From: Clostridia bacterium
GTDB lineage: Bacteria > Bacillota > Clostridia > Christensenellales > QALW01
Direction: 5' to 3'
Assembly (NCBI GenBank): GCA_017964345.1
Contig: JAGCSD010000106.1
Coordinates: 1-9,089 of the forward strand
Length of the DNA stretch: 9,089 nucleotides
The notes under the pieces were generated by a model, which had not been told where the DNA came from, ran no database searches, and saw nothing but the letters and a program-made list of their open reading frames with translations. How positions within the stretch are numbered: position 1 is the first letter of the stretch; each line of letters opens with the position of its first letter. The position numbers were made by a program, and so were the translations under genes. Shown here one piece after another: positions 1 through 7,857 of this stretch.

Positions 1-1
1 A

Positions 2-265
2 CTGCCGCAGGTGAAATCCGCGTGGCTGACGCTGATGATCTTTTCGGTACAGTCGCTGTGGAACTTGGGCGCGTCGGTCTTCATTCAAAGTGAATCGCTC
101 AAAACTCTGCCGTATGCGCTGCAGCAGATCGTATCGACCGGCATCGCGCGCCAGGGTGTTGCGAACGCCGTTACCGTGATCATGATGGTCGTGCCCATTA
201 CGATGTTTATCATCTCGCAGAGCAACATCATCGAAACCATGGCAACGTCCGGTATGAAGGATTAA
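2..265 (+). CDS. Carbohydrate ABC transporter permease, MalG type (C-terminal part only)
   Basis: The reading frame is open from the window edge to a TAA at 263-265, so the true start lies upstream. The visible 87 residues match the end of a MalG-type inner-membrane permease. They start with the proline-containing end of the EAA loop (LPQVKSAW), then a hydrophobic segment (LTLMIFSVQSLW), a periplasm-side loop (SESLKTLPYALQQIV), and a last membrane helix around VTVIMMVVPITMFIIS. The short tail NIIETMATSGMKD resembles the usual permease C-terminus. In this family the protein forms half of the membrane channel for sugar import, paired with a MalF-type subunit that should be encoded just upstream. 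The next gene starts 14 bases later, so it is in the same operon. It is distinct from the complete MalG-type gene at 6481-7518, so the locus has two such subunits. The substrate cannot be read from the sequence. Confidence 0.85.
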   Translation: MPQVKSAWLTLMIFSVQSLWNLGASVFIQSESLKTLPYALQQIVSTGIARQGVANAVTVIMMVVPITMFIISQSNIIETMATSGMKD

Positions 266-278
266 GGGGGGTGCAAGG

Positions 279-2096
279 ATGAAAAGAATTGTCACTCTGA
301 GTTTGACCGCACTGCTTACGCTGTGCCTGTCCGTCACGGTATTCGCGGCGCCGTATCGTAACTATACGGTTACCCAATCCGGCATTTACGATGAACCGCA
401 GGCCTATGTGCCGGATCAGGTGATCGACAGCGGTTTGATCGGGCTGGATCAGCTCGACGGCAAAGCGCTTTCCTCTCCGCAGGACATCGTGCAGTTCGAT
501 TATAACGGTGATCTGCTGATCTCCGACAGCGGAAACAACCGTATCGTCGTTTTGAAAAGCGACCTGCGCACCGTCAAGCAGATCATCAGCGCGTGGAATA
601 ACGCCGGTAAGGAAGACGGATTCAACAATAATAACGGTATGTGCTTCTATGACGCCGATAAACTGCTCTACGTGTGCGATACCGGCAATAAGCGGATCGT
701 CCGTTTTGCCTATGACGAAGGAAACGATCAGTACCTTTTTGACCGCACCTTCGACGATCCGGATATCTCCAAGTATCTCTCGGATCGGAACGAAAACCAA
801 ACGCCGACGCCTTCCGCCACGCCGACCGCGCAAGAGGACGTCGAACCGACCGTCACCCCTGTTCCGGCAGAGGATGAAATGACGGAAGCCACGGCAACGC
901 CCGCGGCGGATACCCTTGATGAGGAAAACGCCGACGACACGACGACGGATACCAGTAAAACCAGCACCGGTTCTGATGTCACGCAGCTTTCCTATAAGCC
1001 TATGAAGATCGTGGTAGACCGTTCCATGAGAATGTTTGTCGTATCCCGCGATTGCTATCAGGGATTGGTAGAGCTGGATCCCGACGGCGTTTTCACTAAG
1101 TTTTTCGGCGCTACCAAAACGCGTCAGACGCTGTCCGCTTTGCTGAACCGCCTGCTTACGGCAGAAGCCAAGAGCAAACGTCAGCAGAACCTTTCCACCG
1201 AATACAGCAACGTAACACTGGATCCCGAAGGGTTCATTTACGGTACGATTTCTCAGCTTTCCCTGGAAGAGCTGCGTTCCCATTTTTCGAGCAGCTCCGG
1301 GGTCGGCGCCGCTTTGCGTAAGCTCAACGCCGCCGGCAGTGACGTTCTGCAGCGTCAGGGCATCATCCCACCTTCGGGGGATATGGGTGACGGTGCCGAG
1401 CGTTCCACGTATTCCTATATTGCCGACGTAACGGTTTCGGCGAACGGGCTTGCCAGCGTTCTGGATACCCAAAAGGGACGTGTGTTCACCTATACCAGCA
1501 CCGGCGAACTGCTCTATGTGTTCGGCGCGCTGGGGCAAAGACCGAACATTTCCGCTTCCAGAAAGTACACCGATACGCGTGAGGAGCAGGTAGGCTTTAC
1601 AAAAGGTACGAGCTTGCAGCCGGCTGCGTTGGAACTCCTGAGCGACGACCAGACCATTTTGGTACTGGATTCCGCCGGTGCGCAGATCACATCCTTTGTG
1701 CCGACCGAATACGGTTTGATCCTGCGAGAGGCGGTCAACAGCCACGAGGAACGCCTCTATGACAAAGCGGTTGACGCATGGAATAAAGTACTGGGGATGT
1801 CGTCCAACTCCGCGATCGCCTATCGCGGCGTCGGCAAAGTGTATTACATGAACGCATCCGAAGAGTTGGATTCCGACAAACAGCGCGCCATGTATCTGGA
1901 CGCCGCCGAATATTTCAAAAAGGGTTATTCACGTGAGGAATACGGAAAGGCGTTCTATCAATACCGCGATAAAGTACTGGAAAATGTCATGCCCGTGCTG
2001 ATGACGGTCATCATTGTGATCGCGTTGGGGGCGATCTTATTCGGATGGTACAAACGTATGCGCAGATTCATTAAAACGGGAGGGAAAGACGAGTAA
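279..2096 (+). CDS. Secreted, membrane-anchored NHL-repeat protein with TPR-like segment
   Basis: This 605-residue protein begins with a Sec signal peptide (residues 1-23, cleavage probably after VFA). Two clear NHL beta-propeller repeats follow, at about 64-96 (SPQDIV..GDLLISDSGNNRIVVL) and 115-146 (LLYVCDTGNKRIVRF). Residues about 173-236 are a Thr/Pro/Ala/Asp-rich, presumably disordered linker. Weaker propeller-like blades resume at about 238-475. Residues about 484-555 look like TPR helices (YDKAVDAWNKVL, AYRGVGKVYYMNA). One membrane helix at about 568-590 is followed by a basic cytosolic tail (WYKRMRRFIK). The predicted topology is therefore an extracellular propeller held to the membrane at its C-terminus. 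NHL propellers usually bind ligands or proteins; here a scaffolding or sensing role beside the transporter is inferred. The start is supported by an AAGGGGGG site ending about 8 bases upstream, and the stop overlaps the next start by one base. Confidence 0.85.
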   Translation: MKRIVTLSLTALLTLCLSVTVFAAPYRNYTVTQSGIYDEPQAYVPDQVIDSGLIGLDQLDGKALSSPQDIVQFDYNGDLLISDSGNNRIVVLKSDLRTVKQIISAWNNAGKEDGFNNNNGMCFYDADKLLYVCDTGNKRIVRFAYDEGNDQYLFDRTFDDPDISKYLSDRNENQTPTPSATPTAQEDVEPTVTPVPAEDEMTEATATPAADTLDEENADDTTTDTSKTSTGSDVTQLSYKPMKIVVDRSMRMFVVSRDCYQGLVELDPDGVFTKFFGATKTRQTLSALLNRLLTAEAKSKRQQNLSTEYSNVTLDPEGFIYGTISQLSLEELRSHFSSSSGVGAALRKLNAAGSDVLQRQGIIPPSGDMGDGAERSTYSYIADVTVSANGLASVLDTQKGRVFTYTSTGELLYVFGALGQRPNISASRKYTDTREEQVGFTKGTSLQPAALELLSDDQTILVLDSAGAQITSFVPTEYGLILREAVNSHEERLYDKAVDAWNKVLGMSSNSAIAYRGVGKVYYMNASEELDSDKQRAMYLDAAEYFKKGYSREEYGKAFYQYRDKVLENVMPVLMTVIIVIALGAILFGWYKRMRRFIKTGGKDE

Positions 2097-2737
2097 TGGA
2101 ATCCATTAAGACCTTTGGAAGGGATCTCAAGTATGCCTTCCACGTAGCGACCCACCCGCTTGACGGATTTTGGGACCTGAAGCATGAAAAACGCGGAAAG
2201 ATGTATATCGCTCTGTTGTTTCTCGTGCTGTACGTGGTGACCGATATCTTGGATAAGCAGTTCAACAACTATTATTTCAATGAGTTAGCGGTTTTCCCCG
2301 AGGATATCAACGTAGTCGGCACCTTTGTGCGCGTGGCGTTGATCGTGGCCATTTGGGTAGCCGCCAACTGGGGCTTTACCACGCTGTTCGACGGCGAAGG
2401 CAGTATGCGGGACATTCTTCTTTACACGGGATATTCCATGCTCCCGCTGGTACTTTCGCAGATCCTGCTCTTGCCGCTGACCAATATTTTAACTTCCAAC
2501 GAAGCGACAATCGTGTCTTTGGTTACGTATCTCGGGATCGGATGGACCGCTATGCTGATCTATACCGGTACCATGACGACCCATCAGTACAGCGGGGGCA
2601 AAACATTCCTGTCTTTGCTGGTGATTCTGCTGGGCATGGCTGTGATCGTGTTTTTAGGGATGATGTTCTTCTACCTGGTACAGGAGATCTGGAACTTTAT
2701 CTATGCGATCTACCGTGAGTTGGAATTGAGAAGGTAG
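2096..2737 (+). CDS. YIP1-family integral membrane protein
   Basis: This 213-residue protein has five hydrophobic segments, at about 36-52, 73-93, 106-129, 137-160 and 170-196, after a short amphipathic N-terminus. The pattern LFDGEGSMRDILLYTGYSMLPLVL, split around residues 97-120, is typical of bacterial YIP1 proteins, where a short Gly/Asp loop leads into a helix with Tyr and Pro. The start ATG shares its A with the TAA stop of the NHL gene (TAATG at 2094-2098), which implies translational coupling. Eukaryotic Yip1 proteins act in membrane traffic; the bacterial function is not established. Placement between a membrane-anchored propeller and a surface lipoprotein suggests a membrane partner of one or both, which is inference. 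I see no catalytic motif. Confidence 0.8.
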   Translation: MESIKTFGRDLKYAFHVATHPLDGFWDLKHEKRGKMYIALLFLVLYVVTDILDKQFNNYYFNELAVFPEDINVVGTFVRVALIVAIWVAANWGFTTLFDGEGSMRDILLYTGYSMLPLVLSQILLLPLTNILTSNEATIVSLVTYLGIGWTAMLIYTGTMTTHQYSGGKTFLSLLVILLGMAVIVFLGMMFFYLVQEIWNFIYAIYRELELRR

Positions 2738-2750
2738 GGGGAGGAAGACA

Positions 2751-5573
2751 ATGAAAAGATTTCTTTCGGCATTCTTGATCGTCTGCCTGCTCATTCCGCT
2801 CATCGCGTTTTCCGGTTGTGCCAAGGAAGAAAAGGCCAGTTATCTGACTCCGCAAAACACGGAGGAACTGTTCCGGTTCGACGATAACGCCAAAACGCTG
2901 GTGCGGCAGGATGTACGCAGAAAAATCGAAGTTATCAGCGAAAACGGCGGCGAAGAGGACACGCAAAGCGGTTATACGACGCGCGTGACGCCCGCGACCG
3001 AAACCGTGTTCAAGCTGGCGCAGGAAAACGATCAGTACGAAATGTACTTCAACGAAGCGATCTTAGAGTTTGCTCTGCGCAGTAAGGCAACCGGCGAAGT
3101 CTGGTTCTCCAACCCCGCGCCCGGCGCGCGTGAAGAGGGACTGCGCAACGAAATGAGCAGTCAGCTTTCCATCTTCTATATCAACAAGACGTCCGGCGGA
3201 CAGGCGCGTCTGGAGAGTTATTTGGATTGCGTCATGAACGAAAATCCGGACCTTGGACTGCATCAGTTCTACATTGTCAACCATGAAGGTCATCTGCGTG
3301 TGATTTATATTCTCGGTCAAGTCAAGCCCGATTATTTATTCCCCACGGCGATGACGGAGGAAATGGCAATGGAATACGCCGCCGCGTTCAAGAGCGCGGA
3401 AGGGTACAGGATGGCGGCAAGCTTCATTACCAGCGGCTCGGTCTATACCAAAATCATGCCTGATCTATGGAATCAGTTCGGTGAGGAACGCCGTTCCGAA
3501 CTGCGTGAAATCGTGCCGGATATCGACGAATATATCAAACGCGGCGAAACCGTGTTTGTCATCGGTGATAAAACGACATGGAATAAAACGCAGGTCATGC
3601 TGAACCTCCAGGAAGCGTTTGTCAACGTTCTGGGCATGGACAAAGAAAAACGCGACGAGATCAACGAGGAATTCGGTATTCCCGAAACGCCTTCCAAGAC
3701 GTTCTGGATCCCGGTGGATTATATCCTGACCGAGAACGGCTTGCGCGTGTCGGTTCCCAGTGATGAAATTCAGTATGATTCGACAGAATTTGCTCTGATC
3801 TCCATCAATCTGTTACAATACTTCGGTTCGGCAAGCGAACAGGACGAAGGCTATATCTTCGTTCCCGACGGATCCGGTGCGATCATCAATTTCAACAACG
3901 GCAAGACGAATATCGGCGACGCGGTGCGCCTGCAGCTTTACGGGCTGGATGACGGACGTGAAAAAGCGGTGAAGCCGTATCTGAATCAGCCCGCCAGCCT
4001 GCCGGTGTTCGGCATTAAAAACGGGAACAGCGCGCTGTTTGCCGTTATTGAATCGGGCGACACCAACGCCACGATCATTGCCGATATTGCCGGTAAGAGC
4101 ATTGAAAACAACGCGTACACGGATGCGAGCGGTGCGCATATCCAGCAATATGTGAAGGATCGCAACCGCTGCTATGCGCAATTTAGGCTGACAGAGTACG
4201 AAGAGATGACCTTCGCTACTTCGAGCAAGACGTCCCGGATTTATCAAAACGAAATCAACTCGGCGGACCTGACTATTCACTATACGATTCTTTCCGAGGA
4301 TAAAGCCGACTATAACGGTATGGCGGAGTATTACCGGGACTATTTGGTGCAGAAGGGTGTTTTGAAGAAAACGGATATCCAGTCGATTCCCTTCCACCTG
4401 GAATTGGTCGGCGCTTATGCGCATAACACCGCCTTCCTCGGCGTGCCGTATACGGAAATGCGTGCGCTAACGACGTTTGAACAGGCGCGCGAGATTCTGG
4501 AAAAACTCAGTGAAGCCGGTATCAAGAATGTGGCGGTCAACTACCGCGCGTGGGCAAACGACGGTCTGATGAATTCCGTGTACAATAAAATCAACGTCTT
4601 GGGCGCCTTAGGCGGTAAAAACGCTTTGCAGGAATTGAACGAGTATGCCGAGTCGCTCGGAATCCGAATCTATTATGAAACGGAAATGGGCTTGGTGTAC
4701 AAGGATAAAATGTTCGACGGCTACAGCGAACTGACGGATGCAAGCCGTCTTGTTACGCGTGATATTGCTTATCACAATCAGTATTACGTCAACTGGAACA
4801 TCATCAACGGAGGACAGCGTGCAACCATTGTTTCCCCCTCTAAGATATATAATATTTTTGCGGAGAATAATAAGGGAAGCAATGCGGTCAAGGTGATGAA
4901 CGACCTGGAAAAGCTGAAAATCCAGAATGTCAGCCTCGGCAGTCTGAGTACCAACCTGCCGGGCAACTACAAGCTCAAGGATTTCTATGACCGTGAAAAA
5001 ACCGCTCAAACGTATGCCGCGGTGGCGGAACTGTTTGGTGAGAAGCTGGGTGTGATGACCAAGGGCGCCAATTCGTATATGCTTGCGTATACGGACAGCA
5101 TCTTTGAAATCAGCAATACGAGCAGCCGCTTCAACTTAGCGGATCTGTCGATACCTTTCTATCAGATGGTGATCCACGGCTACCTGCCGTACTCCGGTGA
5201 ACCGATCAACCTGAACGGCGACGCCCGCAAGACATTCCTTGAGGCGGTGGAAGCCGCGTCCGGCTTGTATTATCGCTGGTGCTACGTGCCGAACGATGAG
5301 GTGAAGGATCTCCTCTTTGACGGTATGTATTCCCTCAATTATAATTCGTGGATCGATCAGGCGATCGCCTATTATAAAGAATACAACGATCTGCTTGCTT
5401 CCACGGCGGGCGAAACGATTGTGAAGCACGAAGTATTGGACGAAAACGTTAACCGTGTGACATACAGCGACGGCACAACCGTTATCATCAATTATCGCGC
5501 GGAAGACTATATTACGTCCGATGGAACACGTGTGGCGAAATTGAGTTTTGCCAAAGGAGGAAGCAACGCATGA
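2751..5573 (+). CDS. DUF5696 lipoprotein, probable glycoside-hydrolase-like surface protein
   Basis: This 940-residue protein starts with a lipoprotein signal peptide: basic MKR, a hydrophobic core, and a lipobox-like FSGC with the acceptor at Cys23. Phe at -3 is slightly unusual. Residues about 80-540 look beta-rich and include a block I associate with DUF5696 (GYIFVPDGSGAIINFNNGK, 367-385), then LPVFGIKNGNSALFAVIESG (417-436). From about 545 it reads like a (beta/alpha) barrel: a helix FEQAREILEKLSEAG, a strand NVAVNYRAW, then LQELNEYAESLGIRIYYETEMG (627-648). Residues about 895-935 (VNRVTYSDGTTVIINY) resemble the small beta domain that closes many glycosidases. Activity on a glycan at the cell surface is inference, and I cannot assign catalytic acids. 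A GGGGGAGG site at 2737-2744 supports the start. The stop overlaps the next start in an ATGA junction. Confidence 0.8.
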   Translation: MKRFLSAFLIVCLLIPLIAFSGCAKEEKASYLTPQNTEELFRFDDNAKTLVRQDVRRKIEVISENGGEEDTQSGYTTRVTPATETVFKLAQENDQYEMYFNEAILEFALRSKATGEVWFSNPAPGAREEGLRNEMSSQLSIFYINKTSGGQARLESYLDCVMNENPDLGLHQFYIVNHEGHLRVIYILGQVKPDYLFPTAMTEEMAMEYAAAFKSAEGYRMAASFITSGSVYTKIMPDLWNQFGEERRSELREIVPDIDEYIKRGETVFVIGDKTTWNKTQVMLNLQEAFVNVLGMDKEKRDEINEEFGIPETPSKTFWIPVDYILTENGLRVSVPSDEIQYDSTEFALISINLLQYFGSASEQDEGYIFVPDGSGAIINFNNGKTNIGDAVRLQLYGLDDGREKAVKPYLNQPASLPVFGIKNGNSALFAVIESGDTNATIIADIAGKSIENNAYTDASGAHIQQYVKDRNRCYAQFRLTEYEEMTFATSSKTSRIYQNEINSADLTIHYTILSEDKADYNGMAEYYRDYLVQKGVLKKTDIQSIPFHLELVGAYAHNTAFLGVPYTEMRALTTFEQAREILEKLSEAGIKNVAVNYRAWANDGLMNSVYNKINVLGALGGKNALQELNEYAESLGIRIYYETEMGLVYKDKMFDGYSELTDASRLVTRDIAYHNQYYVNWNIINGGQRATIVSPSKIYNIFAENNKGSNAVKVMNDLEKLKIQNVSLGSLSTNLPGNYKLKDFYDREKTAQTYAAVAELFGEKLGVMTKGANSYMLAYTDSIFEISNTSSRFNLADLSIPFYQMVIHGYLPYSGEPINLNGDARKTFLEAVEAASGLYYRWCYVPNDEVKDLLFDGMYSLNYNSWIDQAIAYYKEYNDLLASTAGETIVKHEVLDENVNRVTYSDGTTVIINYRAEDYITSDGTRVAKLSFAKGGSNA

Positions 5574-6466
5574 AAAAACCGAGAAGTTATAAGCTGGGAC
5601 TCATGACGCGGCGTTCGCTGAACGGCTGGTTGTTCATTCTTCCCTTTGTGATCGGTCTGATCTTCTTTGTTCTCTCACCGCTCTATACCGCCCTGGTGCT
5701 TTCGTTCAATGTGCAGACGTTTAACAGCGTGACGAACATTACGGATATCGAACCGCACGGATTCCAGGCATATATCGATGCCATCAAGGAAGGCAACTTT
5801 ATCACAAATCTGATCGCGTCCGCCTCGGATCTGGCGATCATGGTGCCGTCGGTGCTGATTTTCAGCTTCCTGATGGCAAACGTGCTGAACTCCAAATTCG
5901 TGGGCAGAACGGTAGCCCGTGCGATCCTGTTCATGCCGGTCATCACGTCGGCGGGTGTGGCGGCGTCCATGCTGGCCGGCGGCGGCGGTGTCGATGAAAG
6001 TCAGATCGCTTCCATGGGTTCGCAGGCGATGAACCTCGCGGGCAATATAGAAGAAAGCATAGGCGGCTCATTCGGTACATTTGTCGGCGCGGCGTTTGAC
6101 AAGCTAACCGCTATCATCAATGGCGCCGGCGTGCCGACGCTGATCTTCCTGGCAGGCTTGCAGACGATCTCACCGTCGATCTTTGAGTCCTCCAAAGTGG
6201 AGGGCGCCACCGCGTGGGAAAACTTCTGGAAGATCACCTTCCCGATGATCAGTCCCATGATCTTGGTGAACGCGGTGTATGCGATGATCGACGTCCTGTG
6301 CGGCATGAGCAATCCGATGCTTTCCTACCTCTACTCGTATATGAATGAAGGCGGCGCGGATCAAGTGAACCTGATGGCGATGAGCTGGATGTATTTCCTG
6401 CTGGTTACTATCGTTGTTGCCGTTGTGGCGGGCATCATTTCCAAGCTCGTATACTATGAGAACTAA
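5570..6466 (+). CDS. Sugar ABC transporter permease, MalF type
   Basis: This 298-residue membrane protein forms one half of a sugar import channel. Hydrophobic helices lie at about 19-41, 87-105, 115-135, 182-200, 226-250 and 272-293. The cytoplasmic EAA loop that contacts the ATPase is at about 205-230 (FESSKVEGATAWENFWKITF), with the conserved Gly at 212 and Pro at 225. Between the third helix and the FLAGLQ segment, at about 136-180, is a Gly/Ser-rich, partly amphipathic stretch (AGGGGVDESQIASMG and onward) rather than the Trp-rich loop and helix usual in MalF-type proteins. ATG at 5570 overlaps the DUF5696 stop (ATGA), with AAAGGAGG at 5553-5560 giving 9-base spacing. The partner permease follows after 14 bases. 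The substrate is unknown, and the dedicated or shared ATPase is not in the window. Confidence 0.88.
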   Translation: MKKPRSYKLGLMTRRSLNGWLFILPFVIGLIFFVLSPLYTALVLSFNVQTFNSVTNITDIEPHGFQAYIDAIKEGNFITNLIASASDLAIMVPSVLIFSFLMANVLNSKFVGRTVARAILFMPVITSAGVAASMLAGGGGVDESQIASMGSQAMNLAGNIEESIGGSFGTFVGAAFDKLTAIINGAGVPTLIFLAGLQTISPSIFESSKVEGATAWENFWKITFPMISPMILVNAVYAMIDVLCGMSNPMLSYLYSYMNEGGADQVNLMAMSWMYFLLVTIVVAVVAGIISKLVYYEN

Positions 6467-6474
6467 GGGGGGTG
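6465..6474 (+). promoter_or_regulatory. Ribosome binding site that fixes the second permease start
   Basis: AAGGGGGGTG lies 6 bases before ATG at 6481. An in-frame GTG at 6472 sits inside this site, so the longer start is unlikely. The same arrangement precedes the NHL gene (AAGGGGGGTG at 264-273, ATG at 279) and the Gin-like gene. GGGGGTG can pair with the 16S rRNA tail through one G-U wobble in place of GGAGGTG. Confidence 0.6.
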
Positions 6475-6480
6475 ACGACG

Positions 6481-7518
6481 ATGGAAAAATCCGAAAAAAT
6501 CAAACGGATCAATGAAGTCGGTGCGGAAGAGGTTGACCGCTACGTACCTACCAAAATGTCGGGATGGCAAAAGTTCAAGCGCGTCATTCTGGGCAAGTAT
6601 GCTGTCAAATTCCTGTGGGGTATCTTCCGTTCGGTTCTCTTGATCGGTATTTGTTACCTGGTCATTTATCCGATGCTGATCGCCCTGATTACGTCGTTTA
6701 TGACCTCGGCGGACGTGTATGATCCCACGGTCATTCTGATCCCGCGTACCATCAACGTGGACAGTTACGTCGCTATGTGGAAGTTTGCCGATATTCCGAC
6801 CTTGTATCTGAACTCGTTCCTCAGCTCGGCGATCTTCGCTTTGATGCAGATGTGTTCGTGTATGCTGGTTGCCTACGGGCTTGCCCGGTTCAAATTCAAG
6901 GGCAACAACATTATGTTCCTGCTTTGCATCTTTACGCTGATGGTACCCATTCAGATGTTGACAACGTCTATGTATTTCCGCTATCAGGCGTTCAATCCGC
7001 TGTATATGTTTACGTTCGGTGAACCGCTTTACCGCGTGCCGAATATCGACCTGACGCGCGGCTGGACCGCTATCGGTCTTTTAAGCGCCACGGCGACCAT
7101 GTACCGCAACGGACTGTTCGTATTCCTTTTACGGCAGTACTTCGTCAATCAGCCCAAGGAGCTGGAAGAAGCGGCGTATATCGATGGCGCGGGACCATTC
7201 CGCACCTTTGCGCAGATCATGCTTCCCAGCGCCCTGCCGATGCTGGTTACGGTGTTCCTGTTCGCTTTCGTGTGGCAGTATAACGACCGGTATTATATCG
7301 GCTTTTTGAACCCCTCCGCTAAGGTAATGGCAACACAGATCATCGGCATGGGCTCCAAATATGTCGTCAGCGTGCTGAATATCACGGGCGACGGCGTGTT
7401 GAATTCGTTGTATCAATCCGCCTGTACCGTTATGCATATCGCGCCGGTCGTGATTCTGTATTGCTTCTGCCAGCGGTTCTTCGTGCAGAGTATCGAACGC
7501 TCCGGTATGGTCGGCTGA
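6481..7518 (+). CDS. Carbohydrate ABC transporter permease, MalG type
   Basis: Counted from ATG 6481, this 345-residue protein has a charged cytosolic N-terminus of about 45 residues, then membrane helices at about 50-74, 107-132, 143-162, 193-217, 250-267 and 316-331. The EAA loop is clear at about 226-249 (ELEEAAYIDGAGPFRTF, then IMLP), with the conserved Gly at 237. The C-terminus SIERSGMVG is a familiar ending for this family. It should pair with the MalF-type protein encoded immediately upstream. Both act with a periplasmic-side binding lipoprotein and a cytosolic ATPase, neither of which is in this window; shared MsmX-like ATPases are common for such Firmicute systems. It is the last gene of the operon, with a terminator starting about 40 bases after its TGA. 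Confidence 0.88.
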   Translation: MEKSEKIKRINEVGAEEVDRYVPTKMSGWQKFKRVILGKYAVKFLWGIFRSVLLIGICYLVIYPMLIALITSFMTSADVYDPTVILIPRTINVDSYVAMWKFADIPTLYLNSFLSSAIFALMQMCSCMLVAYGLARFKFKGNNIMFLLCIFTLMVPIQMLTTSMYFRYQAFNPLYMFTFGEPLYRVPNIDLTRGWTAIGLLSATATMYRNGLFVFLLRQYFVNQPKELEEAAYIDGAGPFRTFAQIMLPSALPMLVTVFLFAFVWQYNDRYYIGFLNPSAKVMATQIIGMGSKYVVSVLNITGDGVLNSLYQSACTVMHIAPVVILYCFCQRFFVQSIERSGMVG

Positions 7519-7525
7519 TACGGAC

Positions 7526-7553
7526 AAAAAAACAAAGAGGCGCTTTTGCGCTC
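7526..7553 (-). terminator. Minus-strand intrinsic terminator
   Basis: Read on the minus strand, GAGCGC, loop AAAA and GCGCCTC form a short stem with one bulged base, followed by TTTGTTTTTTT. On the plus strand this is an A-run then a stem, so it cannot serve the permease operon. The only visible gene pointing this way is the Gin-like gene, about 330 bases upstream. It could stop that transcript or an unrecognised RNA carrying the repeats. Confidence 0.5.
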
Positions 7554-7559
7554 CAAAAG

Positions 7560-7596
7560 AACGGGCAACCCGAAAGGGCTGCCCGTTGCCGTTTTT
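7560..7596 (+). terminator. Rho-independent terminator of the sugar permease operon
   Basis: The arms AACGGGCA and TGCCCGTT (7560-7567 and 7580-7587) continue, past one A/C mismatch, into CCC and GGG closed by a GAAA tetraloop. After the stem come GCCG and a run of five T (7592-7596). The site starts about 40 bases after the last permease stop, where an operon end is expected. On the minus strand the same stem is followed by CTTTTGG, so weak activity in both directions is possible. Confidence 0.75.
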
Positions 7597-7622
7597 GGGA
7601 TGCCGCACAAGGCAGATCTCAA

Positions 7623-7836
7623 AACAAGTACAAAGCTCTTGAAAGGTTCGGAAAGCATCATGCGGGTCGATCGTCCGTGTATGATAGTACCGCGCCGCAT
7701 GGCTTTCATCTGAACAAGTGCAAAGCTCTTGAAAGGTTCGGAAAACGTCATGCGGGTCGATTGTCTGTGTATGACAGTACCGCGCCGCATGGCTTTCATC
7801 TGAACAAGTGCAAAGTTCTTGAAAGGTTCGGAAAAC
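7623..7836. repeat. 90-bp tandem repeat, two full copies and one partial
   Basis: Copies start at 7623, 7713 and 7803 with the word AACAAGT; the third matches only to about 7836. Copies 1 and 2 differ at six positions, all transitions. Each full copy holds an inverted pair TGAAAG/CTTTCA enclosing CATGCGG/CCGCATG (copy 1: 7640-7645 with 7703-7708, and 7659-7665 with 7695-7701). The 90-base period keeps all three frames in register, which explains open frames on both strands here. None has a plausible ribosome site or recognisable protein, so I treat the block as noncoding. It may be a dispersed palindromic element or part of a structured RNA. Confidence 0.8.
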
Positions 7837-7857
7837 TTCTTTCAAGAAGTTTTCCGA
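7828..7857. other. Perfect 13-bp inverted repeat (hairpin)
   Basis: TCGGAAAACTTCT (7828-7840) and AGAAGTTTTCCGA (7845-7857) are exact reverse complements around a TTCA loop. Neither strand has a T-run after the stem, so it is not a classical terminator. It starts inside the third, truncated copy of the 90-bp repeat and lies 25 bases beyond the stop of the Gin-like gene, so it would be in that gene's 3' untranslated RNA. Confidence 0.75.

Noticed and set aside
228..1745. A 505-residue open frame on the minus strand
   Set aside because: It lies wholly opposite the NHL gene, is rich in Arg/Gly/Ile with no family resemblance or ribosome site, and is explained by codon bias of the true gene.
3813..4424. 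A 203-residue minus-strand open frame opposite the DUF5696 gene
   Set aside because: It is a shadow of the coding strand without recognisable protein features.
7623..7836. CRISPR array
   Set aside because: The whole 90-base unit is conserved, with no variable spacers, and there are no cas genes.
7828..7857. Intrinsic terminator for the Gin-like gene
   Set aside because: The stem is strong, but neither strand has a T-run directly after it, so I list it only as a hairpin.
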